Shown: positions 1 through 7,466, counted from the stretch's first letter. The stretch is 64,000 nucleotides of DNA from an uncultured Sphingomonas sp. (GCF_934560975.1 NZ_CAKTFO010000002.1:1-64000), one strand, 5' to 3'. A program made the numbers and translations. Notes: a model not told the origin generated them from the sequence alone.

Positions 1-75
1 GCCCGTAGCTCAGCTGGATAGAGCATCAGACTACGAATCTGAGGGTCGGACGTTCGAATCGTTCCGGGCGCGCCA
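1..75 (+). tRNA. tRNA-Arg (anticodon ACG), 5' end cut by window edge
   Basis: The cloverleaf is readable. The acceptor 3' strand CGGGCGC (65-71) is followed by discriminator G72 and an encoded CCA (73-75). The anticodon stem TCAGA/TCTGA encloses loop CTACGAA with anticodon ACG at 33-35. The 5' strand begins GCCCG, so two bases of the seven-pair acceptor stem lie left of the window. The gene is the integration target of the adjacent element; its 3' part from base 30 is duplicated at 6663-6711. The tRNA itself is intact. Confidence 0.95.
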
Positions 76-78
76 CTT
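30..78 (+). repeat. attL: 49-bp direct repeat, tRNA-Arg 3' part
   Basis: A 49-bp block starting at the edge of the anticodon loop and running 3 bases past the tRNA CCA end is repeated without mismatch at 6663-6711. Bases 29 and 79 differ from their counterparts, which fixes the ends. This is the classic core site of tyrosine recombinases that enter tRNA genes and restore the tRNA sequence. Confidence 0.93.
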
Positions 79-288
79 TTGCTTGGCAAATCAGCAGGAT
101 CCTAAGGTGGCTGGAGCCGCCCTCTTTCTTGCGGGTTGGAATTCTAGCGGATTTCTAGCAACCATTGCCAGTGTAGCTGTTGGCTGACTCTGTTGGGCTT
201 GGGCTTAGCCAGCGGCAGCGGGCAAGGGCTAAGCGTTCTAACCTTGTTCTATCCGACTTAATCATAACTCGTAAAAACGGGGCGGAGA

Positions 289-681
289 TTATCCCGCCTT
301 CCCACCACGGTGGTGAAATTGTCGTACATGTAGCATCATGACGCTTCTCGTGCTGGCCTCTAGGTCGCTGCTCTCGCGAGCGATCTGCATTAGCTTGTCC
401 ACCATCTGCTGGCGGTCGGTTGCGTTGAGCGGCTCGGGGGAGTCAGAGGGCTTGATGCCGAGCAGGTTGCGGCACTCCGGACCTGACAGCGGCAGCACCT
501 TGATCTGGCACTTGGGATGGTCGCGGTGGAACGACCGCGCCTTGGCCAGTGCTTCATCATACTCCATGATCGGCACCACAGTAGCCGGCTTGCCGTCGAT
601 GAGGGTTACCACGAAAAGGTCGATCCTGCTGGGGCTTATGGTCGTAACGCGGTAAGGCGGGTCCCAGGTGGCGTAGCTCAC
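289..681 (-). CDS. Hypothetical protein, last gene of element operon (130 aa)
   Basis: I do not recognise the family. The protein is soluble-looking, with no signal peptide or membrane segment. The first half is rich in beta-type residues (SRIDLFVVTLIDGK), and the C-terminal half is predicted helical and charged, ending in a His/Arg-rich tail. It starts at GTG 681, whose GTGA overlaps the stop of the upstream gene, so translation is probably coupled. It is the fourth and last gene of the operon running from 2056 to 289 on the minus strand. About 210 bp separate its stop from attL, with no further gene seen. Confidence 0.6.
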   Translation of the reverse strand: MSYATWDPPYRVTTISPSRIDLFVVTLIDGKPATVVPIMEYDEALAKARSFHRDHPKCQIKVLPLSGPECRNLLGIKPSDSPEPLNATDRQQMVDKLMQIARESSDLEASTRSVMMLHVRQFHHRGGKAG

Positions 682-863
682 GGCTTATTCTCCTCTTTAC
701 GGTGCCGGTCTTTGCCCCGGCAGATGCGGATGGCGGCGGAGACCACGCCGCCGGGATCGTTAATCACGGCGGCGGCGTGAGGTCCTTTTCGGTGCACCAG
801 CATTACGTCGCCGAACTCCGGACGGAGGACGCTCAGGCCATCGCGGGTGCGGAAGGTGGTCAT
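678..863 (-). CDS. Hypothetical small protein in element operon (61 aa)
   Basis: A 61-residue protein of unknown family. The N-terminal part contains RPEFGDVMLVHRKG followed by an alanine/valine-rich strand and a basic tail (CRGKDRHRKEENK). It overlaps the gene upstream by ATGA (stop 860-862, start 863) and the gene downstream by GTGA, so it is embedded in a translationally coupled four-gene operon. That coupling is the main reason to accept it as real. No function can be assigned. Confidence 0.55.
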   Translation of the reverse strand: MTTFRTRDGLSVLRPEFGDVMLVHRKGPHAAAVINDPGGVVSAAIRICRGKDRHRKEENKP

Positions 864-1366
864 ACCGGCCGCGCCTCAAGCAGCACCACGCGCTGCTCCA
901 GCTCCTCAACTGCGCGCACCTCGGCGAGCGCCTTGATGGACTCGATAACCAGCTTGGCCACATCGGGAGCTACCGTTCCGCTCGCGCACGCGTCCAGAAC
1001 CTGCTTAACCTGACGCGCTACGGGAGCACTGGCGTCGAACGGGAAAGCGACCTTCTCCGCTTGGCTGCGTAGCGGAGGGAGGACTCGCGACAGGATGATG
1101 CTGGCCGCTCCGGAGTCCCCGTCCAAGGCCCTTTCCGCCAACGCCGCCACGATACCGTCCGCGTCGGCCAGCATCCGCTGTGCCAGCTTGGACTTACGAT
1201 CAGTGATCCCGGGCGGACGCCCCGCTTTGTTGGGTGAGGGCATTCCTTTGTACCAGCGACCGGCAGGTGCCGGTGTGGACAAACCCGGAACGGTGGGCTC
1301 ACCCTGCCCTTCCAGCCACGGTTGTGGGATAGATGCGCCGGTACGCTCACCTGTTATATCAGTCAT
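860..1366 (-). CDS. DUF5681-like protein of the integrated element (168 aa)
   Basis: The segment around residues 48-58 reads NKAGRPPGITDRKSKL and is followed by helices with the pattern seen in DUF5681 proteins: a GRP-x-G basic turn, an alternating Ala/Leu helix, then PPLR. A C-terminal coiled-coil-like stretch (AEVRAVEELEQRVVLLEA) ends the protein. DUF5681 proteins occur in prophages and small mobile elements, often near terminase-type genes; their role is unknown, though the basic N-terminal motif suggests nucleic-acid binding (inference). It starts at ATG 1366, 3 nt after the preceding stop, and overlaps the next gene by ATGA. Confidence 0.65.
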   Translation of the reverse strand: MTDITGERTGASIPQPWLEGQGEPTVPGLSTPAPAGRWYKGMPSPNKAGRPPGITDRKSKLAQRMLADADGIVAALAERALDGDSGAASIILSRVLPPLRSQAEKVAFPFDASAPVARQVKQVLDACASGTVAPDVAKLVIESIKALAEVRAVEELEQRVVLLEARPV

Positions 1367-1369
1367 GGA

Positions 1370-2056
1370 TCAGGCTGCCGGCTCAATCTTGAGCGCTTCT
1401 TCCGCGAGACGATTCGCCGTCTTGATGGCGCTCACCTGTTTCGGCGGCGCGGCGACTGCTTTCTCAAAGGCGCGATGAAAGACGGTGCCGTTGGCGCCGT
1501 TCTTGTCCATTAAATCGCGCACACGGGTCATTAGCTCCAGCCTGGCCACAAGGTGCGGCGCCTTCTTGGCATGGTAAAGGATGGTGAAATAATCACGATC
1601 AATCGCCGACATGCCGGACAGGAAGGATTGCGCTCCCAGCACAGCCTGCAAGGTTGCCTCGTCGTCAGCCGCCAGCGCCTCGCGGATAAGCTTCAACCGC
1701 GCAGGACTGTTCAACGACTTAAAATGTGAACGCACCTCCGATGCTAACGGACCTGCCATTGCGCCTTGCTGGACAGGCCGTGCCAATTCGCCTTGCACCT
1801 GCTCAATACGAGCATCCAGGTCGCGCATCGTTCGGTCGAGGCGTCCAGCCAGCCGCTGCTCCTCCGTCCACGCCGGATTGCTATCGGCCAGCTTTCGAGC
1901 ACCGACAAGCTTTCCCAAAGTCGCATATGTGTCATTGAAGAGGGAAATAATGTCATCGACGTAGCCTCGCGTGCTGTCATCGTATCCCTCGACGCTCTGG
2001 TAGGTCATCGGATCCAGCGCCGGAGATATGGCAGTGTTTATCTGAGGCACGCTCAT
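1370..2056 (-). CDS. Hypothetical helical protein, first gene of element operon (228 aa)
   Basis: The open frame extends upstream to 2377, but ATG 2056 is chosen because CAGGAG lies about 11 nt before it and the longer N-terminus is low-complexity basic sequence typical of out-of-frame reading. The protein is acidic and mostly helical, with a likely coiled coil at about residues 60-90 (RLDRTMRDLDARIEQVQ) and a second helical region rich in Arg/Leu/Asp. No signal peptide or membrane segment is seen and I do not recognise the family. It leads the operon that continues with the DUF5681-like protein and two small proteins. A structural or packaging accessory role is possible but unsupported. Confidence 0.65.
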   Translation of the reverse strand: MSVPQINTAISPALDPMTYQSVEGYDDSTRGYVDDIISLFNDTYATLGKLVGARKLADSNPAWTEEQRLAGRLDRTMRDLDARIEQVQGELARPVQQGAMAGPLASEVRSHFKSLNSPARLKLIREALAADDEATLQAVLGAQSFLSGMSAIDRDYFTILYHAKKAPHLVARLELMTRVRDLMDKNGANGTVFHRAFEKAVAAPPKQVSAIKTANRLAEEALKIEPAA

Positions 2057-2774
2057 GATTTTTCGACTCCTGAGCCTGATTTTGTTAGGCAGTTGTGAGA
2101 AACTACCTTGTTGGTTTTGCATCAAGCAACTGTTTTGTTTGTGTATCAGCGTGTTACACCTAGCCGTTCCCTGTGACTGTCCAGATGCTGTATTTGGAGG
2201 TTGGCCACGTGGCGGCTGAACGGCGATGACCACAGGTTGGCCCAAGCGCCGCAACCGTGCGCTGCGGCGGCCTGTGAAACGGCTACGCTGGTGCCGGGAA
2301 CGGGGCGTCTGGCGCGCTCGGCCTTGGGCTGGCCGCAATGTGCCAGCACCGGCCGAGCAGCGGCTGGAGGCCTGCACAGCGGCGGAACGGGGATGATGGC
2401 CACAGTTGCCGGAAGCGTTGCGGTCGGAGCTGCCACCGTCGCAACCGTAGCGGCCCGTCGCAGGCAGCTGCGACGGCGAAAGTGGCGGTTTCCTGCTAGG
2501 TTACGCCTTATCGTCGCAATCGTCGCGGTTTCGGGGTACGTGGCCTCGCCGGGCTTCCCAATCGCGCCAAGAGGAGGAGGAGTATTATGTTTTATCGGTT
2601 GAGCTGCGACGCTCCCATTGCGACCATGGCCAACCCCGCCCCAATTGCGACCGCGACTATTGCGACGATGGCGCTTAAGCCGTTGTGATCGCGTGGTTAT
2701 TAGCTGCGACGATCGTAGCGACGACGCATATTTGGGTTGCGACGATCTGCGACGATAGCTGCCCCGACGCGGTG
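2057..2774. other. Gene-free control region of the element
   Basis: About 720 bp lie between the four-gene operon start and the DUF3987 stop. They contain the iteron-like array and, next to the operon start, the SD of the 228-aa gene. Longer open frames here on both strands are dominated by Arg, Pro, Ala and Thr runs that simply translate the repeats, so I treat the region as non-coding. Confidence 0.55.
2438..2756. repeat. Iteron-like array of TGCGACGAT words, candidate origin
   Basis: The core TGCGAC occurs in direct orientation at 2605-2610, 2619-2624, 2646-2651, 2661-2666, 2705-2710, 2738-2743 and 2748-2753. The last pair forms tandem 10-mers 2737-2746 and 2747-2756 (YTGCGACGAT). The reverse orientation (GTCGCA) occurs at 2438-2443, 2457-2462 and 2513-2518, with a degenerate copy at 2522-2527. 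One pair forms an 8-bp inverted repeat with a 6-nt loop, 2455-2462/2469-2476. The array fills the gene-free stretch next to the DUF3987 gene. Iterons beside a replication gene are usual in satellite and plasmid origins; this role is inference. Confidence 0.6.
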
Positions 2775-4304
2775 TCACGCCTGGTATTCCTTCCAGACCT
2801 CCGCCCGAAGAGCAACGTCTGCGCCCTTTTTGCCCGGCCTCGACGCTATCATGATCCTGTGGTGATCTGCGAGTAGTTCGAGGGCGTCGTCTAGTCGTCT
2901 GCTCTTCGCTTGGCGCAACTTGTTCGGGCCTCTGCGGCGTATGTCGTTCTTCGACATGCTCAGGCTGGTCCCAGCCCTGCCGCGCGCGGTCATTTCCCGC
3001 ACCAACCACTCTTGGAGCAGCTGCGCGTCAGCGAGTTCTGGGGCCGCGCTCGCCGCATGGCCGAAGCGCACCGCCTCGTCCAAGTACCAGCGCATCAGCT
3101 TGCAAGCGGCTAGCATGGGCTCGATGCCAATCGGCGTAGCAGGTCCGTTCTGGAAGACATGGAGGCAACAGGCGAGCCGCGCGGCATTGTCGGCTGCCTT
3201 GCTCGCCACGTCTTTGATGCCGGCGTATTGCTCGTCGGCCTGTAGCTGCTCCTCCACCTCGTTGTGGAAGCCGATCCACGTCTTTTGAGCCATAGCGTCG
3301 AAGCCGATGTACTGCGTCTCCAGGCGGTCATATTCGTCGAACACGGCCTCTTCGCGGAGCAGCGTGGTCAGTCGTTCACGGAAGGCGGCGGCGGCAGGCT
3401 GGGCAGCAGGCGGTTCCACGTAGAAGCGGGCACCTTGCGTGGACTCCGGCTGGGAGAACAGGAAGCGGGCGAAGTAGCCGATGCCCCTCGCCAAGCCGCC
3501 AGTCTTCTCCACGAAATTGCTGAGGACGGCGGGCTGCACCTGCAAGCCCATCGTGACCCGCATTCCCTCGACCTGTACCTCGCCGCTGCCGATCCGGTCA
3601 CGCTGGATCACGCCACCGTCCCACATGACGTTGACCTGCGCTAGATTCGCCGTGACGCTCTCCGCCTTCATGCTGTGCGATCCGAAGATCACGCCCGCCT
3701 CCGCGCTCATTATGGACGCCACGGGATGGTCTTGTAGCGCCATGGCGAGCGCCTCCTGGGTGTCGTCGCTGCGTAGCACCCGCACCCGCTTGGGCATTTG
3801 CGGCATGGCAAGAGCATGGGCGACGCGGGGATCTTGGGCGGTGTCGAGCAGGGTCGTCAGGAAGCCGCCAGCGATGTTCCGGTCGAGTTCCTCGCCTTGG
3901 CGCTCCCAATCCTTCTTCGCGGCTTCGTATTTAGCAAGGCGTTCCCGCAGCAGCTTCCGCTGCTCGGCCTCCCAATTCCGGATCGGCCCGGTGAAGACCT
4001 TATCCACGGTCGATTTGCGCTCGCCGCTTTCGGCCACGGTCAGAAAGAACAGCGATGCCGGGCCGCAGACGGCGGCATCGGGGCGAACGCTGTAGCGCGT
4101 TTGGACGGCAGTGGAGACAGCGGCCAGAGCACTGGCTGCGATCATCGCGACTGGTGCCTGTACGTAGCTGGCGACTTCCTCGACCGCTTCCCCGATTATC
4201 GGTGGAAGCAAATTGACCGGGTATGGCTCGGCGCGCTGAGCTTCGACGAGGGGCCGAGGCTTGGGCAAGTCAACTGGCGCATTGAAGTCAGCAAAATTGG
4301 CCAT
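2775..4304 (-). CDS. DUF3987 domain protein, putative replication helicase/primase-like (509 aa)
   Basis: The start at ATG 4304 is preferred over ATG 4322 because GGGGGAGG lies 8 nt upstream. The sequence matches the DUF3987 pattern: a Pro-rich N-terminus (PKPRPLVEAQRAEPYPVNLL), the segment ALAAVSTAVQTRYSVRP near residue 65, then GPASLFFLTVAESGERKST, the family's Walker-A-like region around residue 95, and later SIMSAEAGVIFG and a QPESTQGARF stretch. DUF3987 proteins are common in prophages and genomic islands and are thought to act in element replication. The gene stops right before the iteron-like array at 2438-2756, which fits a replication role (inference). No truncation is seen. Confidence 0.8.
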   Translation of the reverse strand: MANFADFNAPVDLPKPRPLVEAQRAEPYPVNLLPPIIGEAVEEVASYVQAPVAMIAASALAAVSTAVQTRYSVRPDAAVCGPASLFFLTVAESGERKSTVDKVFTGPIRNWEAEQRKLLRERLAKYEAAKKDWERQGEELDRNIAGGFLTTLLDTAQDPRVAHALAMPQMPKRVRVLRSDDTQEALAMALQDHPVASIMSAEAGVIFGSHSMKAESVTANLAQVNVMWDGGVIQRDRIGSGEVQVEGMRVTMGLQVQPAVLSNFVEKTGGLARGIGYFARFLFSQPESTQGARFYVEPPAAQPAAAAFRERLTTLLREEAVFDEYDRLETQYIGFDAMAQKTWIGFHNEVEEQLQADEQYAGIKDVASKAADNAARLACCLHVFQNGPATPIGIEPMLAACKLMRWYLDEAVRFGHAASAAPELADAQLLQEWLVREMTARGRAGTSLSMSKNDIRRRGPNKLRQAKSRRLDDALELLADHHRIMIASRPGKKGADVALRAEVWKEYQA

Positions 4305-4509
4305 GGCGCGAGCCTCCCCCATGTACTTGCAGCGCTTGTGGCCACAGGCCTGCTTGCGGCTGCTCGCCGCCCTGTAGTATAGCGTACATTGCTTGGTAGC
4401 ACCTTTGACTACTCGGCGGAGTGTGATTGGCGTCCACTCCGTCGCTTTTCTTTGGCTGATGTGAGTAATACGGTCGAACGGCTGCCGCGAGCAGACCTAA
4501 GTCGCTCAT
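4288..4509 (-). other. Unresolved small coding signal upstream of the DUF3987 gene
   Basis: Two competing readings exist. A 73-codon ORF starts at ATG 4509 with AAAGG 9 nt upstream and overlaps the start of the DUF3987 gene. In the DUF3987 frame itself, the stretch from 4497 to 4323 is open and looks protein-like (RRVVKGATKQCTLYYRAAS, then KQACGHKRCKYMG, with Cys/His spacing like a small zinc-binding domain), but it has no ATG, GTG or TTG. One explanation is a short zinc-finger gene with a frameshift; another is chance. I cannot decide from sequence alone. Confidence 0.25.
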
Positions 4510-4559
4510 CGCACTTGCCTTTTGTGCCGCGTCCCGCACGTATCGGATTTGTGGGGCGG

Positions 4560-4814
4560 CTAAGCCGCCACCTGCTCGCTGGTGCTCCGCTTGGCGCCGG
4601 AGGCGATCCATGCCAGCACGTCACGCTCCGCGTACCAGACCCGGCGGGTGCCAGGCGGGCTGAAATGCCTTGGACCAATCCCGCGCAGGCGATATTGCGC
4701 CATCGTGCCGGGGTGGACGCATAGCAGCGCCGCCACCTCCTCGCTGTCGAGGGGACGCCCCTTCGGCGTGTAGGCGAACAGCTCGCACAGTTGATCAAAG
4801 GATGAATCGGTCAC
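4560..4814 (-). CDS. AlpA/HTH_17-like DNA-binding protein (84 aa)
   Basis: A small winged-HTH-like protein: LDSEEVAALLCVHPGTMAQY is the helix-turn-helix, followed by the wing FSPPGTRRVWYAERDVLAWI typical of AlpA and excisionase-type regulators. It starts at GTG 4814 with GGAGG 7 nt upstream. In satellites and islands such proteins control the integrase and replication genes and may aid excision. It lies between the integrase and the DUF3987 gene, all on one strand, so it probably acts on the 4815-5208 control region (inference). Confidence 0.75.
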   Translation of the reverse strand: MTDSSFDQLCELFAYTPKGRPLDSEEVAALLCVHPGTMAQYRLRGIGPRHFSPPGTRRVWYAERDVLAWIASGAKRSTSEQVAA

Positions 4815-5208
4815 GTCAAGGCCTCCGTCTGAAAGGTGGCCCCGACAATTCCGCCGAGGTATTCGCCCGCGACCGGCTTGACCGATGTGTTACCAGCCCA
4901 CGCCTTCAACGGCGAGGAGACAACGGGTGGCACGGCGCTTTCAATTTAGCTGGCCCCCAATATATGTAACGTAATTGCAGGTTACACAAGTAATAATTTT
5001 TACATACTCGGTTATTCATTAAGTTAGTCTAACCGCATGCAAGTATTTCTTAGTCGACAGTGAATGATTCCGAACAGATTTCGCGATCGATCAAGCTTTA
5101 GGATGCTCGCCAAGGGGGCGTCTACCTCGCTGAGGGGGCCTACTCGACCCTAGGTGCCTCCCACCCCTTTTCGGCGCTGGACGCCCCCTTGGCGCCAGCG
5201 TTGCTTCG
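4815..5208. promoter_or_regulatory. Gene-free control region with 15-bp inverted repeat
   Basis: The right part holds a perfect 15-bp inverted repeat, CGCCAAGGGGGCGTC at 5108-5122 and its complement at 5180-5194, with a 57-nt spacer containing a weaker internal inverted repeat (GAGGGGGCCTA, then TAGGTGCCTCC). It starts 14 bp beyond the integrase stop. The left part (4950-5050) is AT-rich, unlike the flanks, and includes TAACGT at 4967-4972, a word repeated near attR. It probably holds the promoter of the HTH gene and an integrase terminator or protein-binding cruciform. Confidence 0.5.
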
Positions 5209-6516
5209 CTACGCCCGCAGCGCCACCACGTTGCCGCCGGTAGCCTTAGCCTCTGCGACGCGGCCCTGCTCCTCCATCCAGTCGCCGATGCGCTGCACTT
5301 CCGGCTCTAGGTACTGAAGCCGTGAGGTCTGGAGGTAATGCTTCGCCGTGACGCCCTTCGGCACGTGATTGGTGAGCAGCTCCACCTTGTGCAGGTCAAT
5401 GCCGCATGTGGCCACGCCCACCGAAACAAACGTACGTCTCAAATCATGGGCCGACAGCGTGGCACCCACCAGCTTGCTTATGCGGTCCAGCGGCGCACGG
5501 GTGTCCATAACGTGCCCTGCCCTGCTCCGAGAGGCGAACACGTGCGGGTTGCCATCGGCGCGTGGACGGCCCGCCAGCAAGGCCCTAGCCTGGGAGGAAA
5601 GCGGTATCCATACGGGGTTGGCGTTCTTGGGGTCGGGTAGGTGGAACCAGCCCTCGTCGAGGTTGACGTTCCGCCATTGGAGCTTGGCCCCCTCGTTGCG
5701 CCGGGCGCCGGTGAGCAGGAGGAACAGCACCAAGTCCACGCCGGCCTGCTTGTCGGCGTCCTGAGGGTTCACGCGGCCGTCCTCACGCTGCTGCGCGGCG
5801 ATGAGGTCGGCGCGGGCTGTGGTCAGCCTGTGCCAGACTTCGCCCACCTTCTTCGTGTCAATGTCGCGGGTCCGCGGCTTCAGCTGCACCCAGTCATCCC
5901 GCAGCGCGTCCACGGGGTTGTGTGTAATCAGCGGTGAGCCGTCCGCGCGCTTATACTGCCGTGCCGCGAAGTTGATGAGCGCCCGGAGCGTGGTCATCGA
6001 GATGTTGGCCTGCCCCGGCGCCGGCTTGCCCGTCAGCCCCTTGGTTGCCATCCCCCTATAGCGTTTACGCACCTGCTCTTCCGTTATCTCGGCGATAGGC
6101 TTGTGCTGCCAGGCGGCGAACACCTTGGCCACATGCCGCTCGATCTCGGCCTTGCTGCTGTCCTTCAGCTTGCCGGGGCGGCCCACATAGGCGTCGCACA
6201 CCTGCTGTAGCGTCACCTTGGCAGCCTCGTCGGCCTTCTTCACGTCCCGGGGATCGATGCCGTCGCGCATCTGCTGCAAGATCGTGCGCGCCTTTGACCG
6301 AGCTTCGTCCTCGGTGAACTGGCCGAACGGCCCGATCGTGTACTGGACCTGCTTGCCGTGCACCCGCCCCATTGCAATGAAGACCCGCTTGCCCTGCGAC
6401 GATACCCGCAGGCCGTAGCCCTTCACGGCCCGATCGTGCCCGCCGTCCCAGTGCACCACGTGGCCACTAGCGGGCGGCTGCACCTTCTCCACGAACGTCT
6501 TTGTCAGCTTGGCCAT
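5209..6516 (-). CDS. int: Tyrosine-type site-specific integrase, DUF4102 N-terminus (435 aa)
   Basis: It catalyses integration and excision at the tRNA-Arg core site. The N-terminal DUF4102 domain is visible (HWDGGHDRAVKGYGLRVSS, residues about 22-40, then a YTIGPFGQFTEDEARSKA helix). A SAM-like core-binding domain is followed by the catalytic domain with the conserved residues TGARRNEGAKLQW (Arg I), SAHDLRRTF (His-x-x-Arg) and NHVPKGVTAKHY (second His and Tyr nucleophile). ATG 6516 is chosen because GAGGAAG lies just before it; the frame also opens at TTG 6534. It lies next to attR, as is usual, and the P4/CP4-57 type of integrase is typical of tRNA-targeting islands. Confidence 0.93.
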   Translation of the reverse strand: MAKLTKTFVEKVQPPASGHVVHWDGGHDRAVKGYGLRVSSQGKRVFIAMGRVHGKQVQYTIGPFGQFTEDEARSKARTILQQMRDGIDPRDVKKADEAAKVTLQQVCDAYVGRPGKLKDSSKAEIERHVAKVFAAWQHKPIAEITEEQVRKRYRGMATKGLTGKPAPGQANISMTTLRALINFAARQYKRADGSPLITHNPVDALRDDWVQLKPRTRDIDTKKVGEVWHRLTTARADLIAAQQREDGRVNPQDADKQAGVDLVLFLLLTGARRNEGAKLQWRNVNLDEGWFHLPDPKNANPVWIPLSSQARALLAGRPRADGNPHVFASRSRAGHVMDTRAPLDRISKLVGATLSAHDLRRTFVSVGVATCGIDLHKVELLTNHVPKGVTAKHYLQTSRLQYLEPEVQRIGDWMEEQGRVAEAKATGGNVVALRA

Positions 6517-6562
6517 AGCCGCTTCCTCTAGCAAATTTGTAACAACCAGGGAGCAGCTTCAA

Positions 6563-6640
6563 TAACGTGCAACAAACTATCAAGAGGCTAAATGGCTGAT
6601 TTCTCGTTCAGGATTGTGCTAGAATAACGTCGCGTAACGT
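6563..6640. promoter_or_regulatory. Candidate integrase arm sites (TAACGT repeats) next to attR
   Basis: Three copies of TAACGT occur in the 128 bp between the integrase start and attR: 6563-6568, 6625-6630 and 6635-6640. The last two are in phase, 10 bp apart. A fourth copy is at 4967-4972. Short direct repeats between int and the core site are the usual form of arm-type binding sites; this is inference from position. Confidence 0.4.
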
Positions 6641-6662
6641 ACCCGAGTAGGCGCTTTCGCAA

Positions 6663-6711
6663 ACTACGAATCTGAGGGTCGGACGTTCGAATCGTTCCGG
6701 GCGCGCCACTT
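6663..6711 (+). repeat. attR: 49-bp copy of the tRNA-Arg 3' part
   Basis: Identical to 30-78 over 49 bp. It contains the anticodon loop, T arm and CCA end but no 5' half, so it is not a functional tRNA. It marks the right end of the element; chromosomal sequence resumes after it. Confidence 0.93.
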
Positions 6712-6839
6712 GCAAGATTACAGAGCATGAGATCGGGTGAGGTTGCCGCCCCTGATCCCTCGCCGTCTTGCTAGAACTAGACCGATTAGCGTCAGCTCTG
6801 CTTGATCGATGCGCCACGGCCCTGACCTGGCTTAGCGTC

Positions 6840-7286
6840 TTATCCGCCGTAGACCATCCCGCCTTTGTAGGCCGACCGCGGCATCGCATCGCCGATGGCG
6901 AATCGGCCCGGGTCCGCCGCCACCAGCATGGTTGCAGCGATATGCTCGCGGATAGCGGCGATCATGGCATTGGCGTCGGCGGCATAATCATGCTTGCACG
7001 ACGCATCGATCCGGTGCTTGCCGACGAAGGCGCGGAAGCGCGAATCCAGCATGATCCAGCGCCATGCCAAACCCCGCATCAGCGATGCCCGTGCCGGATC
7101 ATCCTCCCCGATCAGGTCGGCCTGATTGTGCAGGGTCAGCCGGCAGCCGGCGATTGCGGCAAAGGTCTTCAGCCGCACATGCCGCATTTCGGGATGGGAC
7201 AGGCCGTTGCTGACGCCCACCAACGCTTCGGCTTTAGCCACGGCTGAAGCCAGGCGATGGAGATCAAGGGACAACGTTGTGATCAT
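6840..7286 (-). CDS. Hypothetical protein (148 aa)
   Basis: A soluble helical protein with no signal peptide; I do not recognise the family. It contains the stretches CRLTLHNQADLIGEDDPA and WRWIMLDSRFRAFVGKHR, which read like genuine protein, and is preferred over the Arg/Gln-rich plus-strand frame in the same place. No convincing Shine-Dalgarno precedes ATG 7286. It is the first chromosomal gene after attR. Confidence 0.5.
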   Translation of the reverse strand: MITTLSLDLHRLASAVAKAEALVGVSNGLSHPEMRHVRLKTFAAIAGCRLTLHNQADLIGEDDPARASLMRGLAWRWIMLDSRFRAFVGKHRIDASCKHDYAADANAMIAAIREHIAATMLVAADPGRFAIGDAMPRSAYKGGMVYGG

Positions 7287-7466
7287 CTGGACCCGACCGG
7301 CAAATAAAATTCCGCATCAGAATGCAGGAAGATGACAAGATCAGGTTGGCGGAATTATCCCGAAATGGACCATGATGTAACGAACGAAGTGCGACATCTT
7401 GTTACCCGAAGATCGACCGGATCTCGACACGGTCAATCTGCTCAGCCGCTTTACCTGCGTTCAGTC

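Larger units (their letters stand above)
30..6711. mobile_element. Integrative element in tRNA-Arg(ACG), 6,633-bp excised unit, satellite-like
   Basis: The element is defined by the perfect 49-bp direct repeats at 30-78 and 6663-6711 and by a tyrosine integrase at its right end. All recognisable genes are on the minus strand: integrase, AlpA-like HTH protein, DUF3987 protein and a coupled four-gene operon. An iteron-like array lies just beyond the DUF3987 gene. There are no recognisable capsid, tail, relaxase, type IV secretion or restriction genes. The layout (int, AlpA, replication protein, small cargo operon) resembles phage satellites and small integrative mobilisable elements; that class assignment is inference. 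Both att sites and all main genes look intact, so excision may still be possible. Confidence 0.88.

Noticed and set aside
2146..3009. 287-codon minus-strand ORF overlapping the DUF3987 stop region
   Set aside because: Its translation is Arg/Ala/Thr/Pro-rich and mirrors the iteron-like repeats (ATVATVA runs); it also overlaps the 3' end of the well-supported DUF3987 gene.
4409..4798. 129-codon minus-strand ORF over the HTH gene
   Set aside because: Arg/Ser-rich out-of-frame reading of the HTH gene; the HTH frame has a recognisable motif and SD.
6768..7247. 159-codon plus-strand ORF opposite the hypothetical gene at 6840-7286
   Set aside because: The minus-strand frame has a more protein-like composition; the plus-strand frame lacks an SD and any motif.
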